DNA of 64,000 bases from Phytophthora sp. 'mugwort' (Eukaryota; Oomycota; Peronosporomycetes; Peronosporales; Peronosporaceae). Shown here piece after piece: positions 11,951-24,439 of the stretch; position 1 is the first letter of the stretch; every line of letters starts with the position of its first letter. The position numbers and the translations under genes were made by a program. The notes below the pieces were generated by a model, which saw nothing but the letters and a program-made list of their open reading frames with translations, searched no databases and was not told the origin of the DNA. The stretch covers positions 1,674,001-1,738,000 of the forward strand of contig JAUCEF010000016.1 in the NCBI GenBank assembly GCA_033558025.1. The letters run 5' to 3'.

Positions 11951-12428
11951 AAATCTGCTACATTTCCTGATCAGTTCCGTATACGATCAATATGGGATCT
12001 AGCCGTACGCAATGGGGACATACACAGGCATTTATGTATGGCAGTACCGGTACGCATTTTTCGAGCAAAGGCCAGCACTAGAGACGGATTTGGCCATCGT
12101 TAGACATTCAAGTTGGCCCGGTATAGACACCCTGGCTAAGCTGAAGCAGGCGTAACTGGCGCAACTTGAGCAACATATTCGGTCCGTCGCCACCACCGAG
12201 AAAAATGATTCGCATCGCGGAGCAGCAGAAGCGCCACGGACTTGAAGAGCCGCGCCACCGTCATCATCAGCAGGAGCCCCACGGACTTGAGCAGCGGCGC
12301 AACCGCCAGCTGCAGAACCGCTTATCACCAAGAGCAGCTGATACAGTAAGAACTTTGATGGCAGCACGGGGTGCGCCACCACCAACAGTAGCACGGTGCG
12401 GAAGAGATTGACATTTGTTTGGGTCCAA

Positions 12429-13673
12429 TCAGTTGGCGACGAACCTAGACAGATATCTGCATGCTAAGGAACTGCATTGCCTCTCGCACTCTTCCTTTGG
12501 TGGATCTCGCATACATGCCCGAAAGGAACGCCTCGAAGAAGAAAAGAACCGCGGCCCCGCCTTTGTAGTTGTCCCGATGGCAAAAATGCTGAGGTTTTGT
12601 ACCGGTAGTGCTGCGGGGGAAACATTTTGGCGCCACTTTAGTATGCATGAACGTGCAGCTGGACGAGCCGATCTCAACATTGTTGGGGGTTAACACTAGC
12701 ACGGTTGAATGTGCTGGATTGAAGATTACACCACACGAGTGATTGCTGTCGTGTTGACAAGCATGAGCACGACGGATTCCGCCTGGGACTCGGCATAGCT
12801 CAACACATATTGGCTCCGCATGACCTCTAGCTTCACATCACGCATTGTAGACGGAGAATGTTTGAGCGTAACGTAGCTGCGGGCTGCTTGCGGCGATACT
12901 GCCGCATTAGATGCACAAGTGACTGGTTGAGACAAACCTCGTCGAGCTGCTCCTTACCTGCATAGGAAATTTGGTACCAGTCGTAGAGACACGAAGCCTG
13001 AGTAGATGATGCAAGCTCACATCTTCTGCTCGAAGCCATCCTCCGGGGTAAACACAGCGTGGCGCCCTTCCGCTACCCACTTTAGTGCGGCATCCAGTTT
13101 ATTGTACCGCTCAAAAGCGTGTACCAAACAACCATGGTATCAATTAGACCGAACTGTACGCTGTATCACATATCGTGCCAATGGCCTTTTCGCGCTTGAT
13201 GGGCACTCCTCGTGTCTTCTTTCACCTCGCCATGACCGCGCCCAGCGTCTTTCCACATGTCTTACGAATTCTTTGTGGAACCACACCCCAAAGCTGGATG
13301 TGTAGCAATTCTGTTCGAGTTGCTCGCTAACTTTCTGAATTTGGATCACCTTGAACTTGCGCAGGAGGGCGGCACACTCCACACACAGTGCTCCTACTTA
13401 TACGGCATCTACAGCAGCTTTCAGTAAGAGTCTCTCTGTGCGCTTTGCGGAGGCGCGCACGACGTCAGCCAATATTCTGGAATCAGCCTCTTCGTCAGAA
13501 TACTCCGCCCCGCTAACTACATTGAGGTTGGCCACGTACACGGACGGTGATCCGGCGGCTTCCGGCATGCCAGTATCCTTCTCTCGGTCGTCAATCTCCA
13601 TCGCGCTTACCTCGATGGCTTTCGATGCGCCTGCGTCTGCTTCGAAGACCTCGGTCGCTTGTCGTTCTCGCAA
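12429..13673 (-). pseudogene. Decayed coding region of unknown family
   Basis: Several minus-strand frames appear to form one broken protein. An acidic Ser/Ala-rich part (13673-13398) leads into FGVWFHKEFVRHVERRW (about 13270), then YHGCLVHAFERYNKLDAAL (about 13120), then YDWYQISYAGKEQLDEV (about 12970). Stops and frame changes separate the pieces. No known domain was recognised. It may be the protein of another transposon or a dead host gene. Confidence 0.25.
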
Positions 13674-13908
13674 TCTTCCTTAGCAGCAGCAAGGTCAACG
13701 ACAGCCATCTACTGAGCAACGATTGACCGATAAGGCGCATAACATGCAACAAGTAACTCGACGTTGAGTTGTCGTTCATCGCCTCAAATTCAGGAATCTG
13801 GGTTCAGTAGTGTAATGAATCAGCGTGCGTCACCTTGCCGCCATCGGCCAAATCGATTCTGTAAAATTAAAATACGCGCGCTCATAAGGTTTGCACTTGC
13901 GTGAAGGA

Positions 13909-14121
13909 TCAGAGCCCGATTTTATAGTCCTCCCCTCCGCACATGTTGGTTCTCTGAAGAATGAAGTTTGTCGTCGGAAAGTCTCTTTCTCCAGCCGAGT
14001 AGCGCTCCTTCTTGACGCTCAGTTCCTTTGCTGCTTGTGAAGGCTTCCAATGAAAAAACACCTGCCACATCTTTAAGATCCTCAGTCTCATGGTGATTGG
14101 GTACTGCCGCTTCTTTCCCAT
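13909..14121 (-). pseudogene. Transposase helix-turn-helix fragment (Tc1/pogo-type)
   Basis: From an ATG at 14121 the product begins MGKKRQYPITMRLRILKMW and continues with PSQAAKELSV. This is the usual look of the N-terminal HTH of Tc1/mariner or pogo-like transposases. The frame ends after about 70 residues and no DDE core is seen next to it. The call is tentative. Confidence 0.35.
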
Positions 14122-14179
14122 GCATCCTCCTCCTCTTTGCAAAATTGCAAATGAGAGGAGAAGGTGAACACCAGTCACG

Positions 14180-15480
14180 AGTTCGTAACCGGTTCACCTT
14201 TGGACCGGTCAGGGCTTCCAGTTCCTGTTTACTTGACCGTCGACTTAGTCTGCACCTGGGTGCAAATTTACTCGGCCGTCGACTTAATTTGACCAATCTG
14301 CGATTTTCTGATGGGAACTAACAAGTCGGTGTTTCTGGATTGCAACGACTTTTACAGTGCCCGAGAACAAACACGGCCAGCGTATTTGAGACGATAGCAT
14401 GGATAAAGGAACAGTCGTTTATCGTCAAATAGAAGACAAGAAATTGCTTGATTGTTGTCGTGCCAGCGTCGTTAATAGGCTTGAAGACAAGCACGTAGTG
14501 ATTGGAACGTTGTTCCAATGAGATGGATGTGAACGCCGACTGCTGGACCTGAGCTGAGTACATGTCCTGCGTGTCAATGGACAGGACTGGGAGCATATTT
14601 TATAATTGCACGTGTTCGAGCATTGTATCCCTTCTAGCATATGTACTATAGTGAACACAATGGAGCCCACCGGAGTTAGAAAGGATTTCGTGTGAGTTGA
14701 CGGATAGCGAACGACTTAAAAGATCGAGCTCACACAGCGGAGAAGTAACAATCGACTGATCGCTAGACGGATGGGTAAACCAGATCAGTGAACACGACTT
14801 GTGTACCGTGGGATCCCATGAATACTTCTAGCGAATTGTAATGCCATTTCGGAACCTCCTAGCTTCGTGGAAGTAGGAATCTGGAGACACAACTTGTCTT
14901 TTCGATTATCATGGTCCTCGGCAGGGTATATCTGGTGCACCTCCCGCGCGTCCCCGCGTCTCAACTGTTACTCATGAGCTACTAGCATAAAAAAAGATTG
15001 ATCGTCCTCATCCATCGTTTGTCTGGTTCATCGACGCTAACCAACAGTCAGCATTCGGACATGCCGCCTCCAAGCTCGTCCAGTTACCTTCAGGGCAGAC
15101 TGTCATTTACGCAGCCGGTAACCACCACGAGAAAAAAAGCACTTAGAGCTCTACGCACAACTCAACTGCATCAAATGCATGATTAAACGGTAACGAACAA
15201 AAACCTCGATAAGCTTTTTATGCTGAAAATAGCACTTTTTCTATTACCTTGTGTAGCAAGGTACTGAATATCTAAAGCAGGCGACGCAAGCCGGTCTGCC
15301 TAGTCGTGTTGAGTTGTTCTTCTGGCACGAGATCATTGTCCGATACAGGTATGTCAAAATGATCTGGTTGCATTGACGTAGGCGTCGTGTAGACAACAAT
15401 GATGTTATGTCTAATCCGACATGCCTAGATACAGGACTTTGCGTCTGCACCCTTGTTAATAGCTGGTTGCTCTCGTTACA
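14180..15480. other. No gene supported
   Basis: Only short frames without motifs are present. The right end (15480-15800, minus strand) may belong to the C-terminal part of the MULE remnant that follows, but no SWIM finger could be read. Confidence 0.35.
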
Positions 15481-15816
15481 CTATTCACCAGTTTTGGCGT
15501 CGGCCTCCAATCCACCACCGTCACTGTGCTGACGCTCCAGCATTGGGACCAGTCCGGTTGCAGTTAGAGAGCCATCATCGCAAATGCTTTCAAATGCAAG
15601 ACCGTGAAGGAACGTTTGCACAGATGAACTCACTAGGTCAAACCCATCTTGGTCGCCAAGGTAACAAACCCAAACGGCCGATTCTCTACTTGTAGAGTAT
15701 ACGGCTATGCGCTCAGTTGTTACCAGGACTCTCGCCAGTTTTTGCGTCTTGTGGCGGTGATGGCCGTGCAAAAGCACTTGTAGGAGGTATAGTAATTGAC
15801 CAGTCTTCGGCAATTG

Positions 15817-17000
15817 TCAACAATTCAAGATAAGACGCCGTGTGTCAACAGCCTTTCGCATTGTATAACGTTTGATGCTTGCGTTCAACACCTCGCACGG
15901 GTTATTTGTCAGTGCAAACCCAACAGGACAATAAAAATTTTCCATCGCCAAAAACGTGCTAGCCAGCCACTGGGTGTAGAAATAATCAGCAAACGTCCAC
16001 AAGAGAGTTTTGCGTCGCCAAACGGGAGTGAACGCTTCCAAACCAGGATTAAATCGGAGTTGCTTAATGCATAGTGCATGTCCAAGATTTCACGATACAC
16101 CATCGTTCGGAGCGAGTTTGGTAAGTGACGAATCCGTTTCCGACCGTTGTGTAGTACATAAAAATATCAAGTATTCGCAACTATCAGATTCAGGAATTCT
16201 TCTGAGAACGTTAAACTGAGCAGCCACCGCATCTCCCATGACGGAATCAATTCTGAGAGGGGGGGGGGTCATGTGCTTCCGAAATTGTTTTTGCAAAATG
16301 ATCCAATTACGTCGTAGTCCTCACTTTCCGTTCGCCGGCAAACGATAAACAAAGCCGCAAGTTGGTAGACGCGCCGTTTATCAGTAAACCAGCAAGTTAT
16401 CACTAGATATCTGAGATTACTAAGCTTAACGGTTGCGTCAAGATGAAAGATTAGACAGCTTGTGCTTGAAGCGCTAGAATCATGCGCATGAGATCCATGG
16501 TAGTGATTCAAAGTATCAGCGGCTGTTCGTCCTCTCCATTGGAAAGCTGTCGTCATTTTCGCGGTTACCAGAAATAAAACCAGCGTTGTCGTCTATGTCA
16601 GCAACACAAGCCTTTTGCCTCACGAGCTCTTGCACACGTAGAAAAACGTTTTTCGTTCCATGCAACCAGCAAATCTGCTTCACACTTCGACGGACTTGAT
16701 GGTACGAAGGATACCCTACCACAGGCTTGAAATTTCGGGAGGTCAAAAAGATTGTTCCAGATGTTGCGGGGTGCAACCGCATTTTCGTCCATTAGACGAA
16801 TGAAAGCTTTCAAGTCTGGAGAACTTTTAGGATGCGGAAGCACTGCACAATCGACACCCCCGCGAAGGCGATTAGCCCATTGTTTAAAATGATCCATGTT
16901 GATGACGTGGGCAGTGTCGAACTTTCCAGCGGACAGGACATTCGGTTACGAAAGCACTGTTCTCGAACGTATCGCTCTGCTGTGAAGATGGCGCTCAATC
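15817..17000 (-). pseudogene. MULE transposase remnant 1
   Basis: Minus-strand pieces match the MULE family seen again at 19-23.6 kb. PSYHQVRRSVKQICWLHG lies near 16690. A DDE-core start, LIFHLDATVKLSNLRYLVI with YQLAALFIV, lies near 16400. CPVGFALTNNPCEVLNASIK followed by KAVDTRRLI lies near 15880. The corresponding pieces in remnant 2 are ILHTDATFKLNKSDYPVI and GFVITNNPAEQFNKLLKRDY. Frameshifts and stops separate all blocks, so it is inactive. Terminal repeats were not identified. Confidence 0.65.
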
Positions 17001-17151
17001 ATTTCATGATCGCCCCTAGGCAAATAGAGCACTCGAAATGTCTGACACCGCGTACTACAGAGCAACAGAAACCTTGCGAGCGAAACTTCACGTATTCATC
17101 TTCAGCCTGGGCTTCCCGCAGCTTTGTACAGCATTGGGATGGAGGCATGGC

Positions 17152-17174
17152 GGGGGGGGGGGGGGGGGGGGGGG
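17152..17174 (+). repeat. Homopolymer run of 23 G
   Basis: An uninterrupted G run of 23 bases. Such runs are prone to slippage and to assembly error, so the exact length is unreliable. Confidence 0.95.
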
Positions 17175-17274
17175 CTCAATTAAAACGCCTTCGGGAGGGC
17201 GTTGCTTGGTGTTCAAATTAGAAATGACTAAACTCGATCGAATGACTGGAGCACAATCCCTTTTCGCGTGACCC

Positions 17275-18001
17275 GCCTCTGTCACATGGTTTCGGCAAGA
17301 CAAATAGGTGTGTCCAGAGCCGTGTCTACGACACGCAACAAATCTGCCTATTGATTTCCTATCTGGACGAGAAAACTTGAAGAGTACATGTACACATCTG
17401 ACAAGCACAATAAGCACGTAACAGGACAGTTTGGGAAGCATCGTCGTTGTCAAGCAGCCTGTTCTGATTACAAGGCAAAGACGGGCTGCCTCCGAGTCTG
17501 CGACATGCTTAGCGGGTCTGTTACCCGGCTGTATATCAACTGTATATATCCCCTTACTTTCGCTCCCGACTAATTCCCGCCCCCGGTTATTCATCTTCCC
17601 GCAATTTCCGCTTTCCGTTTAAAATTCAAATTTAGATCCTGCCTCTGCTGCTCGTGCGCCTAGCGACAAGCCCAGTACCTCCACCCGCGCGATGCTGCCT
17701 CTGACGCTCAACGAACCCCCCACCCCACGAATCGCTCCACGTGGATACGATCGCGTACTATTAGCGGGGCTTCGTCTGTGGCGATGTTCGGGGCTATCGC
17801 AAAGCACGGGTTCTTTCCATATCCCAAACCAGCGAGTGCCCAATACCTGCCGACATAGAGGAGCTGCTGCCACTAACGAATACGATGCGATGATATTCAG
17901 ACCGGTTCGGAAACCGTTTCAAGCATGAGCTAGCTAAATGGCGCGGTGCGCTCGTTGCTCTGATCAACGGCCGTGTCAGCCTGTCGACCCGTGCGAGTGG
18001 A
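17275..18001. other. No gene supported
   Basis: Short frames on both strands without motifs. The stretch separates MULE remnant 1 from the SET-like pseudogene. Confidence 0.35.
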
Positions 18002-18502
18002 ATGAACGCAGCGCCGAGACGTGCGATGGTTACCGCACTGGCAGCTGACGTCGGAGATTTCGGCACGTGTGCATGCGTTGGCGATTGTATCATTAATTCA
18101 TGCACGAACGCTGTGTGTACTATGTATTGTAAAGGGGAGTGCTGCAACCTAGGCGCTCTCTGCAGCAATGCGCCGCGGACTCGCGAGTCCCTTCAGCTCT
18201 TCGACAACCTGAACAAGCGATGAAGGACAGCAGCGGCTGTACGATGCTATACTATGCGAAGTCGAAGCGCATGAAATTTGTCTACATTGAGGCATTGAAA
18301 TGCGGGTCGATAACGCGCTTCATTTCGCAAGCTTGTCAGCCTACAGTCGATTTCCTGGAGATGCGCAACGGAACCAACGTAACAATTCGTCGCTATGCGA
18401 AAATACGTAAAGGAAGGAACAGAACTTTCTGTCAACTACGGCAACGAGATCGGGTTGAAGTGCGCGTGCGACGATTGCTGGAAGGATCCCCTCCATACTT
18501 AA
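18002..18502 (+). pseudogene. SET-domain-like pseudogene (AWS, SET and post-SET cysteines)
   Basis: From ATG 18002 a cysteine-rich segment (CIINSCTNAVCTMYC, then CCNLGALCSN) resembles the pre-SET/AWS region. A +2 frame change near 18220 leads to FVYIEALKCGSITRFISQAC, equivalent to the SET motif around GNxxRFINHxC. A second frame change near 18400 leads to YVKEGTELSVNYGNEIG, then CACDDCW and a TAA at 18500-18502. Similar SET-like pieces recur in Phytophthora repeats (recollection, not searched). Two frameshifts argue against an active methyltransferase. The core of the SET domain between AWS and GSITRF is short, so the copy may also be internally deleted. Confidence 0.65.
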
Positions 18503-19092
18503 GATAGCGGGTCGAGTTATTCAGCTATGGAGTTTAACTGAATAATATTACATGTTGGTACCTAGGACTTGGAGGAAGGCCATAGAGCCACGAAGTAGTA
18601 ACGCATCTTCACACACGAACGTACGCGTAACAGGCAAGCGAGGAAGTGGGCGAATTTAAATGTTCCTCCCTTGCAAGTTGATCCAACCCAATGAACGATT
18701 GCAATATTTAATACACAGAAGACTTAGCCAACCTTCGTCGCTCGCTGGGGCTTCTAGACTAAATCATAGCAAACCCTCGCTTGTGTTGATACCGCAACAT
18801 TCCACGTAAAGCAATGTGCTTGGACGTCAACCTGTAACGCTGCTTGTGTGTGGTCTGGAGGGAACATACATCTTACAATCAAATGCGCACTCCCACTGCA
18901 TACAATGTCATATTGCAAGTAAATTTGTTATTCATTTGAGTGCACCTGGCGCCGCTGAAGAGTGTTGGATCAAATCATAGAGAGCGCAGGTCAAATATGC
19001 GGAGGTCTACTCCCAAAGAATCGTTGTTGCGCTTCTAGGTGACTCGGCGACTAAATAGGACACGCCGCCCCGATCCGTCGATTCGATTCGAT
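18503..19092. other. No gene supported
   Basis: No credible frame or repeat was recognised between the SET-like pseudogene and the left end of MULE remnant 2. Confidence 0.35.
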
Positions 19093-20200
19093 TCATAGCG
19101 CGTATTGAAGGTGTACACATGTCCCGAACTTAAAACAGTAGTTGCAGGTACACCACTTCAGGCGCAGCTGCATAGGCCAACCATAGGGAGTTTCGTTATG
19201 AACCTCCATCCTCGCATAATTACCGCCCATTTGGGCAGAATCCGACATCTGCTCCTCTGTCGAACAATTCGCACCTGCTACGACGATGCGCTTGGCAGGA
19301 TACACGATCACATGCGTGACCATAGGATCGCTGACGGTGCTGTCAGCAGAGCAGTTCCAAAGAAGCAGCTTACTACGTACGAGGTCCACCAATGCCGATC
19401 CAGCGGCGGCGTAACTTCGGGCGTGCTACGGAAAACCCGCTGTATGCTCGACCCATGTCGGCAACAATCACTGAGCTCCTTGAGTAGTGTGCCCATTTTC
19501 AAACGCCGGCGCAGAATATAGTCGCGCTTCAGCAGCTTGTTGAATTGTTCAGCTGGGTTGTTCGTGATCACGAAACCACTAGGCGTGCGGTAGCACTGCC
19601 ACAACGCGAAGTTTCCCGACCGTCACCGTTCGTCAAGATAGTTGCAGAAGTCGAGGAGACCTGGATAGCTCCTCCAACTTCGCAATAGCTAATCCCGCAT
19701 GCAAGAGAAGCTCGTTTGGTTCCGGGCAAAGTGCATATCGTATAGTCTGCGCTATCCGCTACCGCCACATGCGAATGAAATCCCTTCAGCCGCTTTTCCT
19801 CGCTTATCGCGACGTGAAAGAGGCACACGAGATATTGGAGACCGTGGCCGTGTTGAGAAACAGAAAAAAAACGCATTCTTCTGCGCTTTTTTCGGCGTCT
19901 CCTACCACATGCCGAGTGACCAGTCTTTTTACTGGTGTTCCAGGGGTACAGACGGCTTAGAGTCGCCAAGCAGGCTTCGTAAATGGGCTGAAGTCGCTGG
20001 GACACGATAAACACCGCCACAAGGTGAAAAAGGCGCCCACAGTCAGAGATCCCGCCCATAATGACTGGATAGTCGGACTTGTTAAGCTTAAACGTTGCAT
20101 CCGTGTGCAGGATATAGATTTCAGGACGCAACTGAACCCTTCTCAACAACGCTTTTGTAGTTAGCCCGATAACGAAGAATTCTTCGAAAACCTTTTTTAT

Positions 20201-22880
20201 GAGTCACCCGCTGCGCAGGTCAAATTTGGGTCAATACTTTGTTTAGGTCAAAAAGGGATCAAAATAAGTCGACAATTTTGTAGGGTCAATAATTTATCAC
20301 CATCGAGAGGTGTGTGTATACATGGTAAATAAAATGTGATTGAGCCACGAGTATCCAGTTTGCACTGTCGCGCACTGTCAGACGACCGTTTCATCATGCA
20401 TCGCCCCCTCGCCAGTCGCTAGATCGTTCGCTAAGTTGTACGTGCCATCGCATCCCCAGTGTCGTCACCTTTTTGTGCCGAAGGGATCACTTTGAAATCT
20501 ACCAAGCTCCAAGCGCCCAAACAACCACTTCACTATCAAGCGCAATGAACGTCGACTACGTCTCCGACGAATTATGTTGAACTCGTTCCAGTTCAGTGGA
20601 TCTGATCTAAGCGACGTGCCGTCAACCGAAACGATCAACCTGCCGGACCAATCATCAAGCTCGGAATCCGAAGGGAATGGTGGTCGCCAGGTTGAAGCGC
20701 CCTATCTGATAGAAGATACGCATTCAGCTGATCTCCCCGTCGCAACTTTGGGAACAACGAATGTTCATTTCGCGGCTACGCCTACGCTCGGTACCATTTT
20801 ACCGATGAAGTCACTCATTATCGATGCAGGGCATACCGACGCATCCTATGCAAGGCGAAGTTGTACGTGAGTAGCCTGGGAGCCGTGGGGACTGGGAATC
20901 ATATGCCCAATTGTGTCCTGACTTTCGTCGACCTCTAACTGGATCCCACCCTGCTATTACCGACCAAAAGGACCAAATGCTGTTGGCGACGGATGAAATT
21001 TGTGTCCAAGATGTCACGCTGACTCCCACCCAAGTATGTCGCATCGTTCGGGGCCAATACTACGGTAACGACAACAAAAAGGTTCGGGGCGCGACGAAAA
21101 ATTAATTTTTGGGTCGACTATATCGGACGAGAGCGAAACTCTTTAGACGAGAGATATTTGGCAGCCTGGAACGCGAACCCCTATAATATATATATATATA
21201 TATATATATGTGATGTCAAAGAGAGTCCCGGGTTGAAGTTCTTCCAGTTTCATGTCACTTACTACGACGATGAAGTGCAACATCGCTTGATTGGGTGGGC
21301 TTACCCACAGCTTATGGACCGCATGAAACAGCGCCAGAGTTCCATCTTCGTCGATGCAACGTACCGATGTGTGCCGACTCCGCTTTACCAATTGGTAATT
21401 GTACGATTCCATTTCGGAGCTGTATTTGTCTATTTGGTACATAATAACAACTGGAAAAACTGCTCAAGTCTACGATCGGCTGTTTCACAACATCTACATT
21501 GCGTCGAAGCGAAAACCTGCCCCAGTATACGTTGTGTGGGATTGTGAGTTTACGCTGATTAAAGCTGCTCATCCCCCTCGTTTCTAGAATCGAGGAGGAT
21601 GTCTGTTTCACTTCAAGCAAGCCTTACGACACAAGATGTTGAAGTTTAAGATGACGGAACCTGAAGTTCAATGGGCCATGCGGGAAGGCTGCATCGACAG
21701 ACTGACAAGAATTCGATGAAAGAATATCATGCTTCGGGGCGTCGGGGATGTTCGAACCATGATCAAGCGTGACTGCCGTGGCAGGGGAATCAGCTACACC
21801 AGAGCCAACTGGAAACAATTCTGGAAATACTCCACGAAAATCTTGATCCACAAGTTTAAACTGGAGTGCTGGAATATTAACAGCGTCCGCAAGGACATCC
21901 TTAACCGGACAAATAATCCGCGTGAGCGCTATAACTGCACCCTTAATTCGGCTTTTCCGGTGCACACCCAGACAACATTCGTTTCATCGGTGTCATCGAG
22001 GAGCAAATTCGCGAAATGTCCGTCTGTTGAATGAAATTTCGCATCGCAGAGCCCGCGCCCCAACCCATGCTGACACCCAGCGCGCCCCAGGATTTGAGCC
22101 AGATTCGGAGTTGGAAATTGACTCTGACTCTGATTTGGAAGTGAATGGATCTGACTCTGCCGGCTCTGACTCCGATGATGATTCAATCAGGTCTGTGTCC
22201 CCAGAATACTAGGACGCTAAGTTGCGATTCAGTCATTTTCGCTAGGTATACCCAAAATCATTTTTTCGTATGGACAGTTCACAAAATATAGCTCCCACAA
22301 AACGTTACCTTTCGTGAAATTGCAAAAATGACTTGATTTCGGTATACCAAAATATGTTTACTAAAATGGTAAAAGTAGATGCTCTTACCATTCGAGAACG
22401 TTTGTGGTCAGGGAATGATCCCATTTACCGTCCGCCAAGCGACGCAACGCCTGAATTTTCACGGTGGGGTTATTACTCGTGATCCTTCAGCCAGCCTGAT
22501 CCACATGAGACTCACTCCGAAGTGTGTGCCAGACGACCCAAGTCCTTGGTTATAATGTCTCAGATCTGGCGGAGGACTTCCACACGACACTTACCTCAAT
22601 CATCGAGCTCCTCTACAGGTGTGTGGTTTGAAAACCCACGCCGCCTGATAGACGCCGGCCTCTCTAGGCGCACGCCCTATGGGCATACTAAAATTTAGCT
22701 GCAAAGCATGTGGTATAAATGCATGTACCTGAAACATAAGATTTATATTATTATTTGTTAATGCAGGTATCACAAATACACAGATACTATGCTCGCTAAG
22801 GGTAAAATTCTGGTCATGTTGATCCTTATTTGACCCATGAAGTGAGTTGATCCGAATTTGACCTGCGCAGCGGTTGACCC
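20201..22880 (+). mobile_element. MULE element 3 with terminal inverted repeats
   Basis: The left end (20201 to about 20268) and right end (about 22813-22880) are inverted copies. Both contain CCGCTGCGCAGGTCAAATT, then spaced GGTCAA and GGATCAA-type words. Between them, on the plus strand, lies a decayed MULE-type transposase: SSIFVDATYRCVPTPLYQLV (about 21340), GKTAQVYDRLFHNIYIASK (about 21460), YVVWDCEFTLIKAA (about 21540), CLFHFKQALRHKMLKFKM (about 21610), ending in acidic sequence at 22212. Stops and frame changes follow HNN, PRF and DRL. No target duplication is visible at the two junctions (cttttttat versus caaaacaat). Confidence 0.8.
21187..21209. repeat. (TA)n microsatellite inside MULE element 3
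   Basis: An alternating TA tract of 23 bases in the transposase reading frame, where it encodes alternating Ile and Tyr just before the conserved core. It is likely expanded after the element lost function. Confidence 0.9.
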
Positions 22881-23516
22881 CAAAACAATCGCTCCGATTC
22901 TTCGTCCGAACCGACAGGCTTGCTTTTACCATCAGGTCCCATGCGAATGTGAACGTCTCGCTCTCATCCTCGTCACCTAGGATTTAGCGCGGCTTGGATC
23001 CATGCCGCGAGGTCATCTACACGATCATGGTTGTCCAGCTCGGTTCGGGAGTAGTATTTACAAAAGTGTTGAACTTGGACCAGTGCAGGGGGTTCGCTAA
23101 CGGGTAGAAGAGACTCGCGGCCACTGCGTGTTGAATACGGAGAGGCCGCAGCCTCTGTTGCGAGAGATCGCGACAGAACCCCCTTTGTCTACTTGATAGC
23201 TTGGGAGAGGATGCACCAGTGTAGTGTTCGCCCAGCTCGTAAATGTAAGCCTCAGAAAAGTCGGAGCAGACAATAACTTCGCCACGCCAAGCGCAAGTGA
23301 TGTCGCTACAGGTCGACGATTCGCATTTCAACAATTTGTACTACATGCCGTGATGGACACTGGCACGACACACAGTGCATGACGTAACGTTACTCTTGTC
23401 CGTGTTATGGGTCTTGAATGTGGCATGATGACGTCTTTCATCGGCGTCGAGCTCGCAGTCGAGCTCTCTCCAGGGCAGCACTCGAGGCATCGCTCGCTTG
23501 GTGGTTAGCGAAAACG

Positions 23517-23535
23517 GTGTGTGTGTGTGTGTGTG
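23517..23535. repeat. (GT)n microsatellite
   Basis: About nine GT units in the N-terminal part of MULE remnant 2, another sign of relaxed sequence. Confidence 0.9.
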
Positions 23536-24044
23536 CTTGTTGGGATGGCTGCGGGAACTGTTTGTCTGCGTTTTCCTTGCACACTCTGCCGACCTTTCAT
23601 GCACAAAACGCGGACCTTTGATGTGGCGGTACCATATAATGAAGTGCTAATACATACTGTGGTGTGAGAAACAGTATCTTAGTGGGGGTTTCAGGATCTA
23701 GAAGTGTCCAGATGAAGCGCAGTGTATTTCCCAATGTTTGTAGTGTCGTCGCGGCACTACAGAGTGCGATCCTTCTCGCTGTCTATTAGTGTGCCGAACA
23801 GTGTCTACTGGCGACCCAGACGCGCATTTTTGGGAGACCTGGGAATAGAGACATCACCGTGGTCGACCCCGATAAAAAAATTATACGACGAGATGGCTGA
23901 AATGTTCTGTTCGGAATCATGCCGTCCGAACTATCCACTCACAAAGCGCCGATTATTATAGTCCCACATCAGACGAAGGTCAGTCCATGCGAGATAAGTA
24001 GAATCGCACAGACGAAAACGTGACATCCACAGAGATTGTAACCG

Positions 24045-24237
24045 GTATGTTTTTAATAGAGGGCGGTAGTGCGTGGGTGCGAGAAACGTAGCCGAAGTAA
24101 CCCGAGCGGGGTGCCCGCGAAGCAAGGCCGCGTGGATTTAGGTTCAGCGACGAGCTCACCAGTGAACGGACCTGTTGCCCCGAATCGGAGCTAGTATTCT
24201 AACGCGGGTGTCTGGGTGGTGCAACCCCCAGTATCAG
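24045..24237 (+). repeat. Dispersed repeat R1, copy 2
   Basis: Same-orientation relative of 11755-11950, with ggtagtgcg, gtagccgaagtaaccc, ggggtgcccgcgaagca, cgacgagctcac and caacccccag in the same order. The two copies differ at many positions, so they are old. Confidence 0.7.
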
Positions 24238-24439
24238 TCCTTCTCCAATTCAGTACTATACTGGATTGCTTGTCAAACACCTCAGTAATAATGACTGCAG
24301 TTTAGCAACAAACAATCATAAAAATGGGCGCAGCTACTACAATACAGTTCTATATTAGAGCTGCTCCGAATCACTAGTATTTGCCGCCAACGTTGTCATA
24401 TCCCACATGTTTCTTTTTGCACGAAGTAACATTATAACC

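Larger units (their letters stand above)
19093..23604 (-). mobile_element. MULE element 2, dead and split by MULE element 3
   Basis: Reading the minus strand from the right: DADERRHHATFKTHN and CTVCRASVHHGM (about 23430-23350), CESSTCSDITCAWRGEVIV (about 23310), RQRGFCRDLSQQRLRPLRI (about 23180), then TFTFAWDLM and sequence ending SDEESERLF at 22885. The frame is then interrupted by 2.68 kb of another element. It resumes at 20200 with FFVIGLTTKALLRRV, YILHTDATFKLNKSDYPVI, HLVAVFIVSQ, GFVITNNPAEQFNKLLKRDY, and a SWIM zinc finger near 19120 (WCTCNYCFKFGTCVHLQYAL, pattern CxC...CxH). Frameshifts and stops occur in both halves. Its own terminal repeats were not found. Confidence 0.75.

Noticed and set aside
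12166..12411. His/Gln-rich plus-strand frame
   Set aside because: Low-complexity composition without start context, conservation or neighbouring gene structure.
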